Assembly: GCA_903813345.2 (NCBI GenBank)
Contig: CAIIXF020000006.1
Span: 4,053,096 to 4,117,095, forward strand
Reading direction: 5' to 3'
DNA: 64,000 nucleotides
Origin: Owenia fusiformis
Lineage: Eukaryota > Annelida > Polychaeta > Sabellida > Oweniidae
Shown: piece by piece, positions 20,881 to 30,845 of the stretch
Layout: every line of letters begins with the position of its first letter
Position numbering within the stretch: position 1 is the first letter of the stretch
Position numbers and translations under genes: made by a program
Notes under the pieces: model-generated
Databases searched by the model: none
Seen by the model: only the letters and a program-made list of their open reading frames with translations
Told to the model about the DNA's origin: nothing

Positions 20881-21429
20881 GGTACTCTCATGTCAAAGGA
20901 AGCGTTTGCATCATAGATTGAAGTCCAGACCCCCTACAATGCAGTTAACCCATCTACTAGTTAGAGAATCAAAAATATTTATTTATTAGACTCCAGATGT
21001 AAATCTGGAGTCTATTGTTTTCGTCAGTATTCTTTATTATTCTTTATTAGACTCCAGATGAAAATCTGGAGTCTATTGCTTTTGCCAGTTTTCCTATTAT
21101 TCTTTCTTTCTTTCTTTCTTTCCGAACACTTTTTCTCAGCAACTAGAAGAACTTACTTAAATCTGCTAACATAGTCAACTAGGTAATGAAACCTAGTTTC
21201 TGGGAAATTAGGTCAAATGTTTATCTACGTCAAAGGTCAAGAACTAGGTCAAATCGTGGGTTTTCACTATTTTACAAGTTTTCTCAGTCGTCCTTCGGTA
21301 TTTTTGCTCCGGGTTTTTTTCATCATGTTCCTTAGAAAAAAAGCTAATTCCGTAAGGCAAATCGTTTTTTGATTACACTTACCGATTTTGAGAAATGACG
21401 TCCGAAAAGTAGGTCAGAACATAAAAAGT

Positions 21430-23040
21430 TCTCCAAATTCAACGTGTGAATTATCAAATAAGTGTAGAATTATCTCAGGAATCCGAATCTGCAAACAAAA
21501 TTTCGATCCGACTACCGGTTCAGAAGTTATCGCATTTTGAAATCTCAAAATCGCTAAATTTGGTGCCCCATGTTAAGTCAATGGGGAAAAAGACTTCTTC
21601 GAAGTGTAAAATACGAGATATAGACTGAGTACAGCTTAACATAATGAAAGCCTATAAAAGAAGGGGACCTCGAAGGCTATCTAGCTTTAAAATTTGGACA
21701 GCAAAATGCCTAGGTCAAAATCTAGGTCAAATTTATAGCATTTTCTTATTTTTACGATTCTGACACTACACTTAAATAATTTGCTTCAAAATTTTGTATA
21801 CAGGTAGCAAAGAGTGTGCTTATAGTGATAGCCTTTTGCCGTCAGGAAGTATTTTGACCCACTTTTGAGATATGGTGTCCGAAATGTAGGTCAAACTAAA
21901 AATTTAACCAAATTTAACATATGAGCTATGAAATAAGTGTAGAATTTTCTCAGGAATCTAAATCTGCAAACCAAATTCCGATCCGACATCCGGTTCGAAA
22001 GTTATGGCGTTTTGAAAATTTTGAGAAAAATCGATCTGTTGATATCCTGATAGAAAGTCAAGGAAAAAAGATTTTTTTGAAGTGTAAAATACGAGATATA
22101 GATTGAGTACAGCTTAAGATAATGAATTCCTATAAAAGAAGGGGACCTCAAAATCTACCTAGTTTCAATATTTGGACACCAAAATGCCTAGGTCAAAATC
22201 TAGGTCAAATTCATAGTTTTTCCTTATTTTTGCGATTTTGGCACTACACTTTTAGGATTTGCTTCAAAATTTTGTATACAGGTAGCAAAGAGTGGGCTAA
22301 TAGTGTAAGCCTTTTGCCGTCAAAGAGTATTTTGACCCACTTTTGAGATATGGTGTCCGAAAAGTAGGTCAAAATAAAAGATTCTCCAAAGTTTACATAT
22401 GAGTTATGAATTAAGAGTAGAATTTTCTCAGGAATCCGAATCTGCAAACCAAATTTCGATCCGACTTCCGGTTCCAAAGTTATGGCGTGTCCAAAAATTC
22501 GCCAAATTTAACGTATGAGTTATGAATAAGGGGTAGAATTTTGTCAGGAATCCGAATCTTTAAATCAAATTTCGATCCGACTTCCGGTTTGAAAGTTATG
22601 GCGTTTTGAAATTTCGAGAAAAATCGATCTGATGGTATCCTGATAGAAAGTCAAGGAAAAAATATTTTTTTGAAGTGTTAAATACGAGATATAGACTGAG
22701 TACAGCTTAAAATAATGAATTCCTATAAAAGAAGGGGACCTCAAAAGCTACCTAGTTTCAATATTTGGACACCAAAATGCCTAGGTCAAAATCTAGGTCA
22801 AATTCATAGTTTTTCCTTATTTTTGCGATTCTGGCACTACACTTTTAGGATTTGCTTCAAAATTTTGTAACAGGTAGCAAACAGTGTGCTTATAGTGTTA
22901 GCCTTTTGCCGTCAGAGAGTATTTTGACCCACTTTTGAGATATGGTGTCCGTAAAGTAGGTCAAAATAAAATGAGTTATGAATTAAGGGTAGAATTTTCT
23001 CAGGAATCCAAATCTGCAAACCAAATTTCAATCTGACTTC
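21430..23040 (+). repeat. ~470-bp tandem satellite with a conserved core
   Basis: The core AGGAATCCGAATCTGCAAAC, followed by a TTTCGATCCGACTTCCGGTT block and AAAGTTATGGCGTTTTGA, recurs near 21475, 21952, 22430, 22550, 22998 and once more near 23685. The word CTAGGTCAAA marks each unit twice. One unit (22430 to 22550) is shortened to ~120 bp by internal deletion or duplication. Confidence 0.85.
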
Positions 23041-23049
23041 CGGTCAAAA

Positions 23050-23270
23050 ATTCCTACTTACCTACCTACTTACCTACTCGGCTACCTACTTAGCTACCTA
23101 CTCAGCTACCTACTCAGCTACTTACTCCGCTACCTACTCAGCTACTTACTCAGCTACCTGCTCAGCTGCTTACTCAGCTACCTACTCAGCTACTTACTCA
23201 ATTACTTAATCATCTACTTACTCAGCTTCCTACTCAGTTACTTACTCAGCTCTTTACTCAAGTAAATCAA
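23050..23270 (+). repeat. CTACTCAGCTAC microsatellite
   Basis: TACCTACTCAGC and TACTTACTCAGC words of 12 bp alternate for about 220 bp. Confidence 0.9.
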
Positions 23271-23280
23271 TCTGGAGTCT

Positions 23281-23312
23281 TAAATTGAACTTTGTTCAAT
23301 TTACAAATCTAG
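23281..23312 (+). other. Helitron-type 3' hairpin and CTAG end (element A)
   Basis: TAAATTGAAC-TTT-GTTCAATTTA stem-loop, five bases, CTAG, then T. Confidence 0.65.
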
Positions 23313-23814
23313 TTATTATTCTTTATTATTCTTTCCCAGTTTTCTCGATAACCATAAGGCTTCCAATAAAGATCATTATTCAGTCAATTTATGTCCAGTA
23401 TCTAGTTCCTCGGAAATTGGGTCAAATTTTTATCTAGGTCAAAGGTCAAGAACTAGGTCAAATCTTACATTTTCAACATTCTGTCATTTATCTTCGTCGT
23501 TGTTTATCGTAATTCCTAAATCTTTTTTTCATCATGTAGCTTAGAAAAAGCCAAAGCAAAGATATGACATTAGATTTTTGATTACGCTTACCGATTTTGA
23601 AATATGGCGTCCAGAAAGTAGGTCAAAATGAAAAGTTCTCCAAATTTAACATCTGAGTTATGAATTAAGGGTAGAATTTACTCAGGAATCCGAATCTGCA
23701 AACCAAATTTCGATCCGACTTCCGGTTCGAAAGTTATGGCGTTTTGAAATTTCGAGAAAAATCGATCTGATGATATCCTTATAGAAAGTCAAAAGTAGCG
23801 AAGAAAATATAGAA

Positions 23815-25115
23815 AAAATCATCCATCCTTCCTTCCTATCCTGTCTGATCATATCCTTCCTATCTATCCTTCCTTCCTATCCTTTCCTTCCTATCCTATC
23901 CTATCCTTCCTTCCTATTCTATATCCTATCCTATATCCTATCCTATATATATCCTATATCCTATCGTATATCATATCCAATCCTATCCTTTTTTCCTATC
24001 CTTCCTATCCTATCCTTCCTTCCTATCCTATACTATCCTATCGTTTCTTCCTATTCTATCCTATCCTTCCTTCCTATTCTGGAAGGAAGGATAGGATAGG
24101 ATAGGAAGGAAGAATAGGATAAGAAGGATAGGAAAGAGGGATAGGACTGGACGACTTGGCTTATTCTAGACGACTCGGCTATATCCATCCCACCTATCCT
24201 ATTCAATCCTATCCTTCTTTCCTATCCTTCCTTCCTTCCTTCCTTCCTATCCCATCCTTCCTATTCTGTCCTATCTTATTCTTTCTTCGGATTCTATCAT
24301 ATCCTATTCTATCCTTCCTATCCTATCCTATACTATCCTATCCTATCCTTTCTTCCTATTCTGTCCTATCCTATGAATTCATCCATTCATCCATCAATCC
24401 ATCCATCCATCGGCTTATTCTGGATGACTCAGCCTATTCTGGATGACTTGGCTATTTTGGATGACTCGACTATAATATCCATCCCACCTATCCTATCCAA
24501 TCCTATCCTTCTTTCCTATCCTTTCTATCCTATCCTTCCTTCCTATCCTATCCCATCCTTCCTATTCTGTCCTATCTTATTCTTTCTTCAGTTTCTATCG
24601 TATACTATTCTATCCTTCCTATCCTATCCTATCCTATCCTTCCTATTCTATCCTATCCTTCCTCCCTATTCTGTCCTATCCTTCCTATCCTATCAATCCA
24701 TCCATTTATCCATCAATCCATCCATCCATCGGCTTATTATGGATGACTCGGCTTATTCTGGATGACTCAGCTTATTCTGGATGACTTGGCTTATTCTTGA
24801 ATACTCGGCTATATCCATCCCACCTATCCTATCCAATCCTATCCTTCTTTCCTATCCTTCCTATTCTGTCCTATCTTATTCTTTCTTCGGATTCTATCGT
24901 ATCCTATTCTATCCTTCATACCCTATACTATCCTATCCTTTCTTCCTATTCTATTCCTATCCTTCTTCCTTCCTATTCTGTCCTATCCTTCCTCCTATCA
25001 ATCCATCCATTCATCCATCAGTCCAGCCATCCACCTGCTTATTCTGGATGACTTGGCTTATTCTGGATGATTTGGCTTATTGTGGATGACTCGGCTTATT
25101 GTGGATGACTCAGCT
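23815..25115 (+). repeat. CCTATCC polypyrimidine satellite with TGGATGACT spacers
   Basis: CCTATCCTATCCTTCCTTCC-type DNA in three blocks of about 300 bp. They are separated by two to four copies of TGGATGACTCGGCTTATTC (24146-24180, 24411-24475, 24728-24812, 25038-25115). Near 24080 the strand flips (GGAAGGAAGGATAGGA) and forms a large hairpin with the preceding text. Open frames here are artefacts of composition. Confidence 0.85.
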
Positions 25116-25138
25116 TAAAAAGTCTAAATCTGGAGTCT

Positions 25139-25170
25139 GAAATTGAACTTGTTCAATTTCCAAAGTCTAG
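25139..25170 (+). other. Helitron-type 3' hairpin and CTAG end (element B)
   Basis: GAAATTGAAC-TT-GTTCAATTTC stem-loop, six bases, CTAG, then T. The stem differs from that of element A by paired T/A to G/C changes at its base, so base pairing is kept. Confidence 0.65.
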
Positions 25171-25569
25171 TTTATTTTAAGCCTTTTACTACCCTCAATT
25201 CCATGTTGAGTATACCTCATTTCAAGTGGATACTCTCATAACTTTCGCAATACTGTATAACATGAAATATTGCCGTGGATATAAAGTTGCCGATTGCCGA
25301 ATGTAAAACAGAAACGGCAACATAAAATTCGGAAATATAATTAAGTAATTGAAGATCGATCTTTGTGGGCGATAATATGGTAGTTGTCTAACCTGTGTCA
25401 ACTTACTGTAATAGGGTAATTTTCTAACGAGTATCAACTTACTATACTTTAACAAAAATCATAAAAAATACGATAAAATCGAAGCTTTATTCCCCAGCAT
25501 AAAATTACAATAAAAAGTCATGTTAAAAAGTTAAAATGTCAGAATCTAATTGTATCCAAGTGCTTTGGA

Positions 25570-25680
25570 AATCCCAGTATTAAAAGTTTTTAATCCCGAT
25601 ATTAAAAGTTTTTAATCCAGATATTAAAATTTTTTAATCCAGATATTAAAAGTTTTTAATCCCGATATTAAAAGTTAAAA
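25570..25680 (+). repeat. 26-bp minisatellite TATTAAAAGTTTTTAATCC
   Basis: Five copies of TATTAAAAGTTTTTAATCC plus CGA or AGA spacers. The unit itself is a partial palindrome (TTAAAA..TTTTAA). Confidence 0.8.
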
Positions 25681-25799
25681 TCACTCAAATTGTCACTCAT
25701 AATGTCAGGATGTCAGGTTTTCTGAGTCATTTAAATGAAGGTGATTAAAATTCAGTTGTAAATCAAAATTATATTAGAGGTGTCAGATTAGCACCTTTC

Positions 25800-25910
25800 G
25801 GAAAATATGATATTGACCTTGGGAAATATGATATTGACACTCGGTCGCTGCGTTCCCTCGGTCAATATCATATTACCCTTTGGTCAATATCATATTGTCC
25901 CTCGGAATAA
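25800..25910. repeat. AATATGATATTGACC inverted cluster
   Basis: Two copies of AATATGATATTGAC on the plus strand face two of GGTCAATATCATATT. A CGGTCGCTGCGTTCCCTCGG loop lies between, so it forms a ~100-bp hairpin, possibly a small foldback element. Confidence 0.6.
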
Positions 25911-25989
25911 AACCCATATTCAATCCCTCTCAGTAAATAACCTATATATATTTAGTAGGTACAGTATTTGTGCAAACTCATACCCAAGA

Positions 25990-27280
25990 TGATAAATTAA
26001 TATAAAGTTCCCTATTTATTAGACATTTTGTAAGATATTTTGAATTAATTTTTTTATTTTCACCCTCTTACTCTTCCCTACCTCCAATTCAATGTTAACA
26101 ATTTCATGAGTTTTCTCTTATAATTTTTTGTTGTAGTAGTCCTATAACAGTATTACACTGTAGTATCTACAGCGAGTAGATTATTTGTGTAAACTCTTTG
26201 ATATCATGCCTAAGATGGTCATTTCATGTAAACTTCACTTTTTATTTGATATTCTGCAGGGTATTTAGAATTTATTTGTGATATTAATCCTTTTATGCCC
26301 CTCCTCTCCAAATTCGTTGTTGTGTACATAATGAAATCCAATGGAAAATTTTCAAATAACATGTGACTTTGTTTAATTTTGACGCACAGTTATGGTAAAT
26401 TGCAATTTTTCAGAATAACATGCAGTTTACTGAGCAGGAATTCAAACAAAAAAGAATTACCCTTTGGGGTGGGGTAAAACATAATTTTATGGGATAAAAA
26501 GTGATCCATGAATTTGCTCGGGCAGATATATGTATTCATAAAATCATGAGATTAGTGCTTAGGCTACTTGGCAGGGACAATATACTAACCCCCGCTCTTG
26601 CTTCTTAGCTTCCCGGTTAATTTTTTCCCCATTATTAATGATTCTTATAATTTGAAATTTGTAGGACTTGTGAAGACATAGTAGAGCTTTCATCCTGATG
26701 TTTTCCATTAATAAATATTTTAAGATATTATACTTATGACAAAATATCTTTAAAATCTTTGTTACCAACATTGTTTATTACTGAACATTAAATAATGATA
26801 TTAATAGATTTTACAAAATAATATGAACATATCTTATATATTTACTTCTTGAATCAACTTATTTTATGTTGTAATATGAAGAGTTTTCTTAAAATACTTT
26901 TTTCGTTTTGACCCGCTGCTACACCCTGCGCGGGCAGATTTTTTATTCCAAACACTCATTAATATATTCATGAAATCATAATGGCTTAATTTCTTCATCA
27001 TTTCGAACAAGAAAACGAAGAGCCTCGGCTTCTAGTTTCTTTTAACTTTTTAACTTATATACTCTTAGAGACATGACGTATACCCTCTGGATAGTACCCC
27101 GGACAGGTTAAATGATGCGGTCGTGCTTTTAACCTATATTTGCAATGGAACAACCATTCTTATTGACATTTTCTAGAGACAATTTTCAACATGGAAATTA
27201 AATATTTTATCAAAATTCCTTATCTTATGATTTTGATAAGCTTTTTTCAAAATCACTTTACTGTCAATAAACTACATATT
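25990..27280. other. Non-coding stretch
   Basis: Includes two decayed units related to the repeats at 12.7 and 17.6 kb (near 26020 and 26200). A phrase with CGGGCAGAT and ATTCATGAAATCAT occurs twice (26519, 26930). No exon seen. Confidence 0.4.
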
Positions 27281-27284
27281 TTTG

Positions 27285-27862
27285 CTTGAACAATTGAACT
27301 TTTGACGTCATTTCAAATATTGTCTAGTTATTGGATTTTCGGCCATTCCAGATGTATCTGTTGCAATATTATTATTAATTATGGCTGATTATTGTTATTC
27401 ATGTTAGTCATATTTAATATTATAATAGTGCATTCGGTCATCGAAAAACTTGTATTTGGTCATGTTTCTTCTGATTATCATCTTTTCGGCACTGGGTCCT
27501 TCCATCACTGTCGCTCAGCATGCAACCGTTTACACGTAAATTGTATCACGCTTTGAATAATATGCAATGCTTTGCTTCTTTTGGACATAGTTATCGAGCA
27601 GTTCGATCGCGTAGAGTTCGTGTCCTTTTGACAGGAAGCTTGACCTCCTCTATCTTGACTTGATTTAGGAAACACCTCACAACTGGTCGACCCATGTAGA
27701 CAAAAAGGAATGAACCAAGTTAAATCCTTCAGGGATGACTAACATGAATAACAATAACCAGCAACAAATACATCTGGAAAGACTTTAGGCAGCCACAAAT
27801 TCAATAGCTAGACAATAGTTGTAATGACGTTAAAAGTTGATTTTTCAAAATGATTATTTGGA
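27285..27862. mobile_element. Candidate inverted-repeat element (~580 bp)
   Basis: The left arm (~27285-27412) and right arm (~27729-27862) are inverted copies: AACTTTTGACGTCAT / CAATAGTTGTAATGACGTT, CCAGATGTATCTGTTGC / ACAAATACATCTGG, and TTCATGTTAGTCAT / ATGACTAACATGAA. Borders and target site were not fixed. Confidence 0.6.
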
Positions 27863-27869
27863 TACAAAT

Positions 27870-28563
27870 TTTGGTGAGCTCAATTTCAAAAGAGGTACTG
27901 AGGTCTGAGAATCAAGGTCATCAAATTAGGTCACAAATTGAGCTGTCTAAGTTTCTCAAAGTTTGAGACTACATTTCACTATTTTCAATTGAATGTTTTT
28001 CAAAGTTTGAGACTACATATCATTATCTTTAATTGAATACCACGATATATTGTGTGTCAGTTTTGAGATATTAGCTAACAAAATTAAAAAGGTCAACTTT
28101 CAAAAATTTTCAAAACTAAATTTCAACTTGTTTCCATTTGACCAAATCATTTTAATTAATAAAAATCTGTAATGCTGTATGACATGTATGATGCCCAACA
28201 TATTCAGATCAAATTCAGACTAATTTAAATCGTTGGACTATAACAATGAATTTTTGAAAAATAAATAATATCTATATCACCTACTGTGAGTTTGGAGTCC
28301 ATTTTGATCTTATTTTTCAGTTAAAATGGTTTGAAATTTTCTTGATGTCAAAATATGACCCCTGCGTAATCCAAAATATATGATAAACGGTAATGTGTGT
28401 AATGCTCAACAAGCAGTACTATGTTCAGTGATATTAAATCTACCAATACAATATATTTAACACAATGCTGCTTCAACAGGATGAATAAGTTAACATTTTG
28501 TCAATTCCTTTAATACTATAACCGATTTTGTTCCTTATTTACTAGTGCTGATTTTGTTTCTAG
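27870..28563. other. Intron end before the TSP1 exons
   Basis: The phrase CAAAGTTTGAGACTACAT is duplicated (27956, 27998). A polypyrimidine acceptor TTTTGTTTCTAG ends at 28563. Confidence 0.4.
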
Positions 28564-28737
28564 TAAATGGAGGACCTGGTCCTTGGACAGGATGGGAACA
28601 ATGTTCTACCACGTGTGGAGATGGTGAGAAAATCCGCACCAGGGAATGCAACAACCCTGCACCAGCTTATGGAGGAGCTGAATGCAGTGTCAACGATTTA
28701 GCAGAGAGCATGTCCTGTAAAGTACAAGAGTGCCCTG
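28564..28737 (+). CDS. Thrombospondin type 1 repeat exon 1
   Basis: A 174-bp exon, phase 1 at both ends, between TTTCTAG and G|GTATGT. It reads NGGPGPWTGWEQCSTTCGDG then KIRTREC, PAYGGAEC, MSC and QECP: the W-x-x-W motif and six cysteines of a TSP1 module, an extracellular adhesion fold that often carries C- and O-linked sugars. Phase-symmetric exons can be duplicated or skipped without breaking the frame. Likely part of the gene that starts at 10119. Confidence 0.9.
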
Positions 28738-28849
28738 GTATGTTATTAAACTGTTAGAAATTCATGAGTATATTGTAACGTTGCATGAAGTCTTCCCCAT
28801 AATATAACTACTTTTGTTCTTTATTAACTAATGGTGATTTTGTTTCTAG

Positions 28850-29023
28850 TAAATGGAGGACCTGGTCCTTGGACAGCATGGCAACAATGTTCTACCACGT
28901 GTGGAGATGGTGAGAAAATTCGCATCAGAGAATGCAACAATCCTGCACCAGCTTATGGAGGAGATAATTGCAATACCAATGATTTAATAGAGAGGATGTC
29001 CTGTAAAGTTCAAGAATGCCCTG
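28850..29023 (+). CDS. Thrombospondin type 1 repeat exon 2
   Basis: Again 174 bp and phase 1-1, flanked by TTTCTAG and GTATGA. It reads PWTAWQQCSTTCGDGEKIRI and on with six cysteines. Closely similar to its neighbours in exon and flanking intron, so it arose by recent tandem duplication. Confidence 0.9.
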
Positions 29024-29134
29024 GTATGACAATAAATCATTGGAAATGCATGAGGATATTGTAACATTGCCTGCACATTTCCTTAAAACGCAACAGCATT
29101 TGTTCCTTATTTACCAATGTTATTTTGTTTCCAG

Positions 29135-29308
29135 TAAATGGAGGGCCTGGTCTTTGGACAGTATGGGGACGATGTTCCAACACGTGTGGAGATGGAAAGA
29201 GAATTCGCACCAGAGAATGCAACAACCCTGCACCAGCTTATGGAGGAGATAATTGCAATACCAATGATTTAACACAGAGGATGTTTTGTAGAATCCAAGA
29301 ATGCCCTG
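29135..29308 (+). CDS. Thrombospondin type 1 repeat exon 3
   Basis: 174 bp, phase 1-1, acceptor TTTCCAG, donor GTATGA. It reads LWTVWGRCSNTCGDGKRIRT with all six cysteines. If not spliced, the frame ends soon after at the TAA at 29317. Confidence 0.9.
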
Positions 29309-29339
29309 GTATGACATAAATATAAAAAAATATCAGAAA

Positions 29340-29475
29340 TCCTTGAACTTATTGACATGTCATACAGCTTGTAAGGTTCTCCATTTCTGCGTCACTAGTT
29401 TGTTTCTTCGGACCAACATTTACCCGTGATAGACATGTCTTATTGTAGCATAACCAACAACCCTGCATCCGCTAA
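29340..29475 (+). pseudogene. Fragment of a duplicated TSP1 pseudoexon, cut by an inserted element
   Basis: The text around CAGCTTGTAAGGTTCTCCAT and AGACATGTC, then CAACAACCCTGCATCCGC, matches 33355-33475. There the same text leads into a longer TSP1 remnant. Here it stops at 29475, at the TAA target site of the CTATCACACC element. Confidence 0.65.
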
Positions 29476-30271
29476 CCCCCCTATCACACCAAACTAGTTC
29501 TTATCCGTTCTTGCCAATCCTACGAAAATGTCGTTAAACGGACTCAATCTGGCTGTGGTTGGGAAATATGTCTAAAATAATTAGCTACTTCGTTCATGAA
29601 CAGTCTTCAATACGTCCATCTCATTCGCAGTTCTTTCAGGTCGCACCACGTCGGTGTGCAACGTCGCATTACGCGTCCTTAGTCTAGAAGGTCACATGAC
29701 CTGATTAAAGAACGGTATGGTCGCCATCGAATTTTGAATCGATTCAAAATTCAAAATCACACTCCCCGTCTGGGAAAGTCCATGAAGTTCGTAAACACAC
29801 CGTAGAACGTTGTAGCTACGTTCATTCCATTCGCACACAGTTTAAAACCAGTTTGGAAGAACGCAGTGGCAACTTCTTTGGTGTGAAAGCTATATTTTTG
29901 CGAACTCGTTGATAAATACGCTCTTAATCAGTTTTAACCCGTTTGAAATTAGCTCTACCTCGTTCTCAATACGTCCTCAGACAGTTCAACTCGTTGTAAA
30001 AACGTCCCTAGTAGGATTGAAGTTCGACGGTTCCGTTCGTAGTACGTCCAGCTCGTCGTTAGTAGGTTGCCTCTCGTTCTAATTGTAGAACGTGACGACC
30101 AAGAGAACATTTTGAGCACGTTCTAAGTTCTGGAGGACCTGCCCGTTCGAGTACGTACGATGAAGTTTGTAAATAGACCCCAAACGGTTCTAAGTGCGTC
30201 CAGTCCGTTCTTACACAGTTGAAGCCTTTTTTCCAGAACGCAGTGAGAACTAGTTTGGTGTGATAGCAGGG
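29476..30271 (+). mobile_element. CTATCACACC TIR element, copy 1
   Basis: Begins CCCCCCTATCACACCAAACT and ends with the mirror of CCCTGCTATCACACCAAACT at 30271, flanked by TAA on the left and TTA on the right. The interior is made of degenerate units around CTCGTTCTCAATACGTCC. No ORF was recognised. TWA target sites suggest a PIF/Harbinger-type MITE (inference). Confidence 0.8.
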
Positions 30272-30274
30272 TTA

Positions 30275-30570
30275 CCCTACTCACACCAAACTAGTTCTCA
30301 CTACGTTCTCAAAAACGGGCTTAAACTGTGCATGAACGTATTTTATGTACTAAAACCTCACTAAGAACCGTTTGGGATCTGTTTACAAACTTCATAAAAC
30401 TACTCGAACGAGTATGTACTCCAGAATTTAGAGCATGCTCAAAATGTTCAGGTGATCGTCACGTTCTGCAATCAGAACGAGTGACAACGTACTTAAGACG
30501 ACCTGGACGCACTGGGGACACATTACGAACTCAAGTGTCGTACTTCAATCCTACTAGGGACGTATTATGA
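30275..30570 (-). mobile_element. CTATCACACC element, truncated copy 2
   Basis: Begins CCCTACTCACACCAAACTAG directly after copy 1 plus TTA, and follows the inner half of copy 3 (CGGGCTTAAACTGTG, TCAAAATGTTC, CCTACTAGGGACGT) before losing similarity. Confidence 0.7.
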
Positions 30571-30845
30571 CGTTGTGTAGTCAGGCATAAACTGCAGCCG
30601 TGAGTACCCAGAACTAGTCCGTTTGTAGCTCGTTCATTCTGTTCGTATACAAACCCAACTCGCCGGAATAACAAACACAGCACAGAAAGAATTTATTTAA
30701 TTTCAATGTTCGTAGATTCAGACCAATCGTGTTTATCTTTCTCGCCAAAAAGAAAATCAATTTTTTCACAAAGAATTCGGCCTTCAAGTTTCATGTTTTT
30801 ATGTTGAACCACCATACGTAACATGTCACTTTGACTGATTGTTAA
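30571..30845. other. Spacer between opposed element copies
   Basis: Weak continuation of the same word style to about 30660, then unrelated AT-rich text. Nothing else recognised. Confidence 0.4.

Larger units (their letters stand above)
17786..20959. mobile_element. 3.2-kb foldback element with satellite arms
   Basis: The left edge TAGTAGATGGGTTAACT is mirrored at 20943-20959. GTT flanks both edges (17783-17785, 20960-20962), a possible but weak 3-bp duplication. Both edges continue with matching text (GGACTTCA.T.TATGATGCAAA, TTATCCAAAGACACA, AGATGGCGCT). The left arm then has four to five satellite units and the right arm three in inverse order. The middle carries the dispersed repeat also found at 50.7 kb. 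No transposase was seen. Confidence 0.75.
20988..23312 (+). mobile_element. Helitron-like (HINE) satellite element A
   Basis: The head is a 26-bp hairpin AGACTCCAGAT...ATCTGGAGTCT, present twice (20988-21013, 21049-21074). A TTTC microsatellite and ~470-bp tandem units follow, then a CTACTCAG microsatellite. The tail has the matching sub-terminal AATCTGGAGTCT, a 10-bp-stem hairpin (23281-23303) and CTAG before a T. A hairpin 6-12 bp before a CTRR end with T following is the mark of Helitron 3' ends. Paired sub-terminal repeats, microsatellite and central tandem repeats are typical of DINE/HINE elements. No Rep/helicase. Confidence 0.65.
23313..25170 (+). mobile_element. Helitron-like (HINE) satellite element B
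   Basis: It begins directly after the CTAG end of element A with TTATTATTCTTTATT and the same body text, but lacks the AGACTCCAG hairpin head. It has one satellite unit, then long CCTATCC microsatellite, then a tail: AATCTGGAGTCTGAAATTG, hairpin 25139-25160 (10-bp stem) and CTAG at 25167-25170 followed by T. Two such tails in a row suggest a tandem Helitron array. Confidence 0.6.
10435..28563 (+). other. Probable 18-kb intron filled with mobile and satellite DNA
   Basis: Donor GTGAGA at 10435 and acceptor TTTTGTTTCTAG ending at 28563 frame this interval, both compatible with a phase 1 intron. No other plus-strand exon was seen inside. It holds the polypyrimidine tract, the LTR element, the foldback satellite element and the HINE satellites. 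A split into two genes cannot be excluded. Confidence 0.45.

Noticed and set aside
24156-25089. Ser/Tyr/Leu-rich frames over CCTATCC satellite
   Set aside because: Repeats of the microsatellite word, without any domain.
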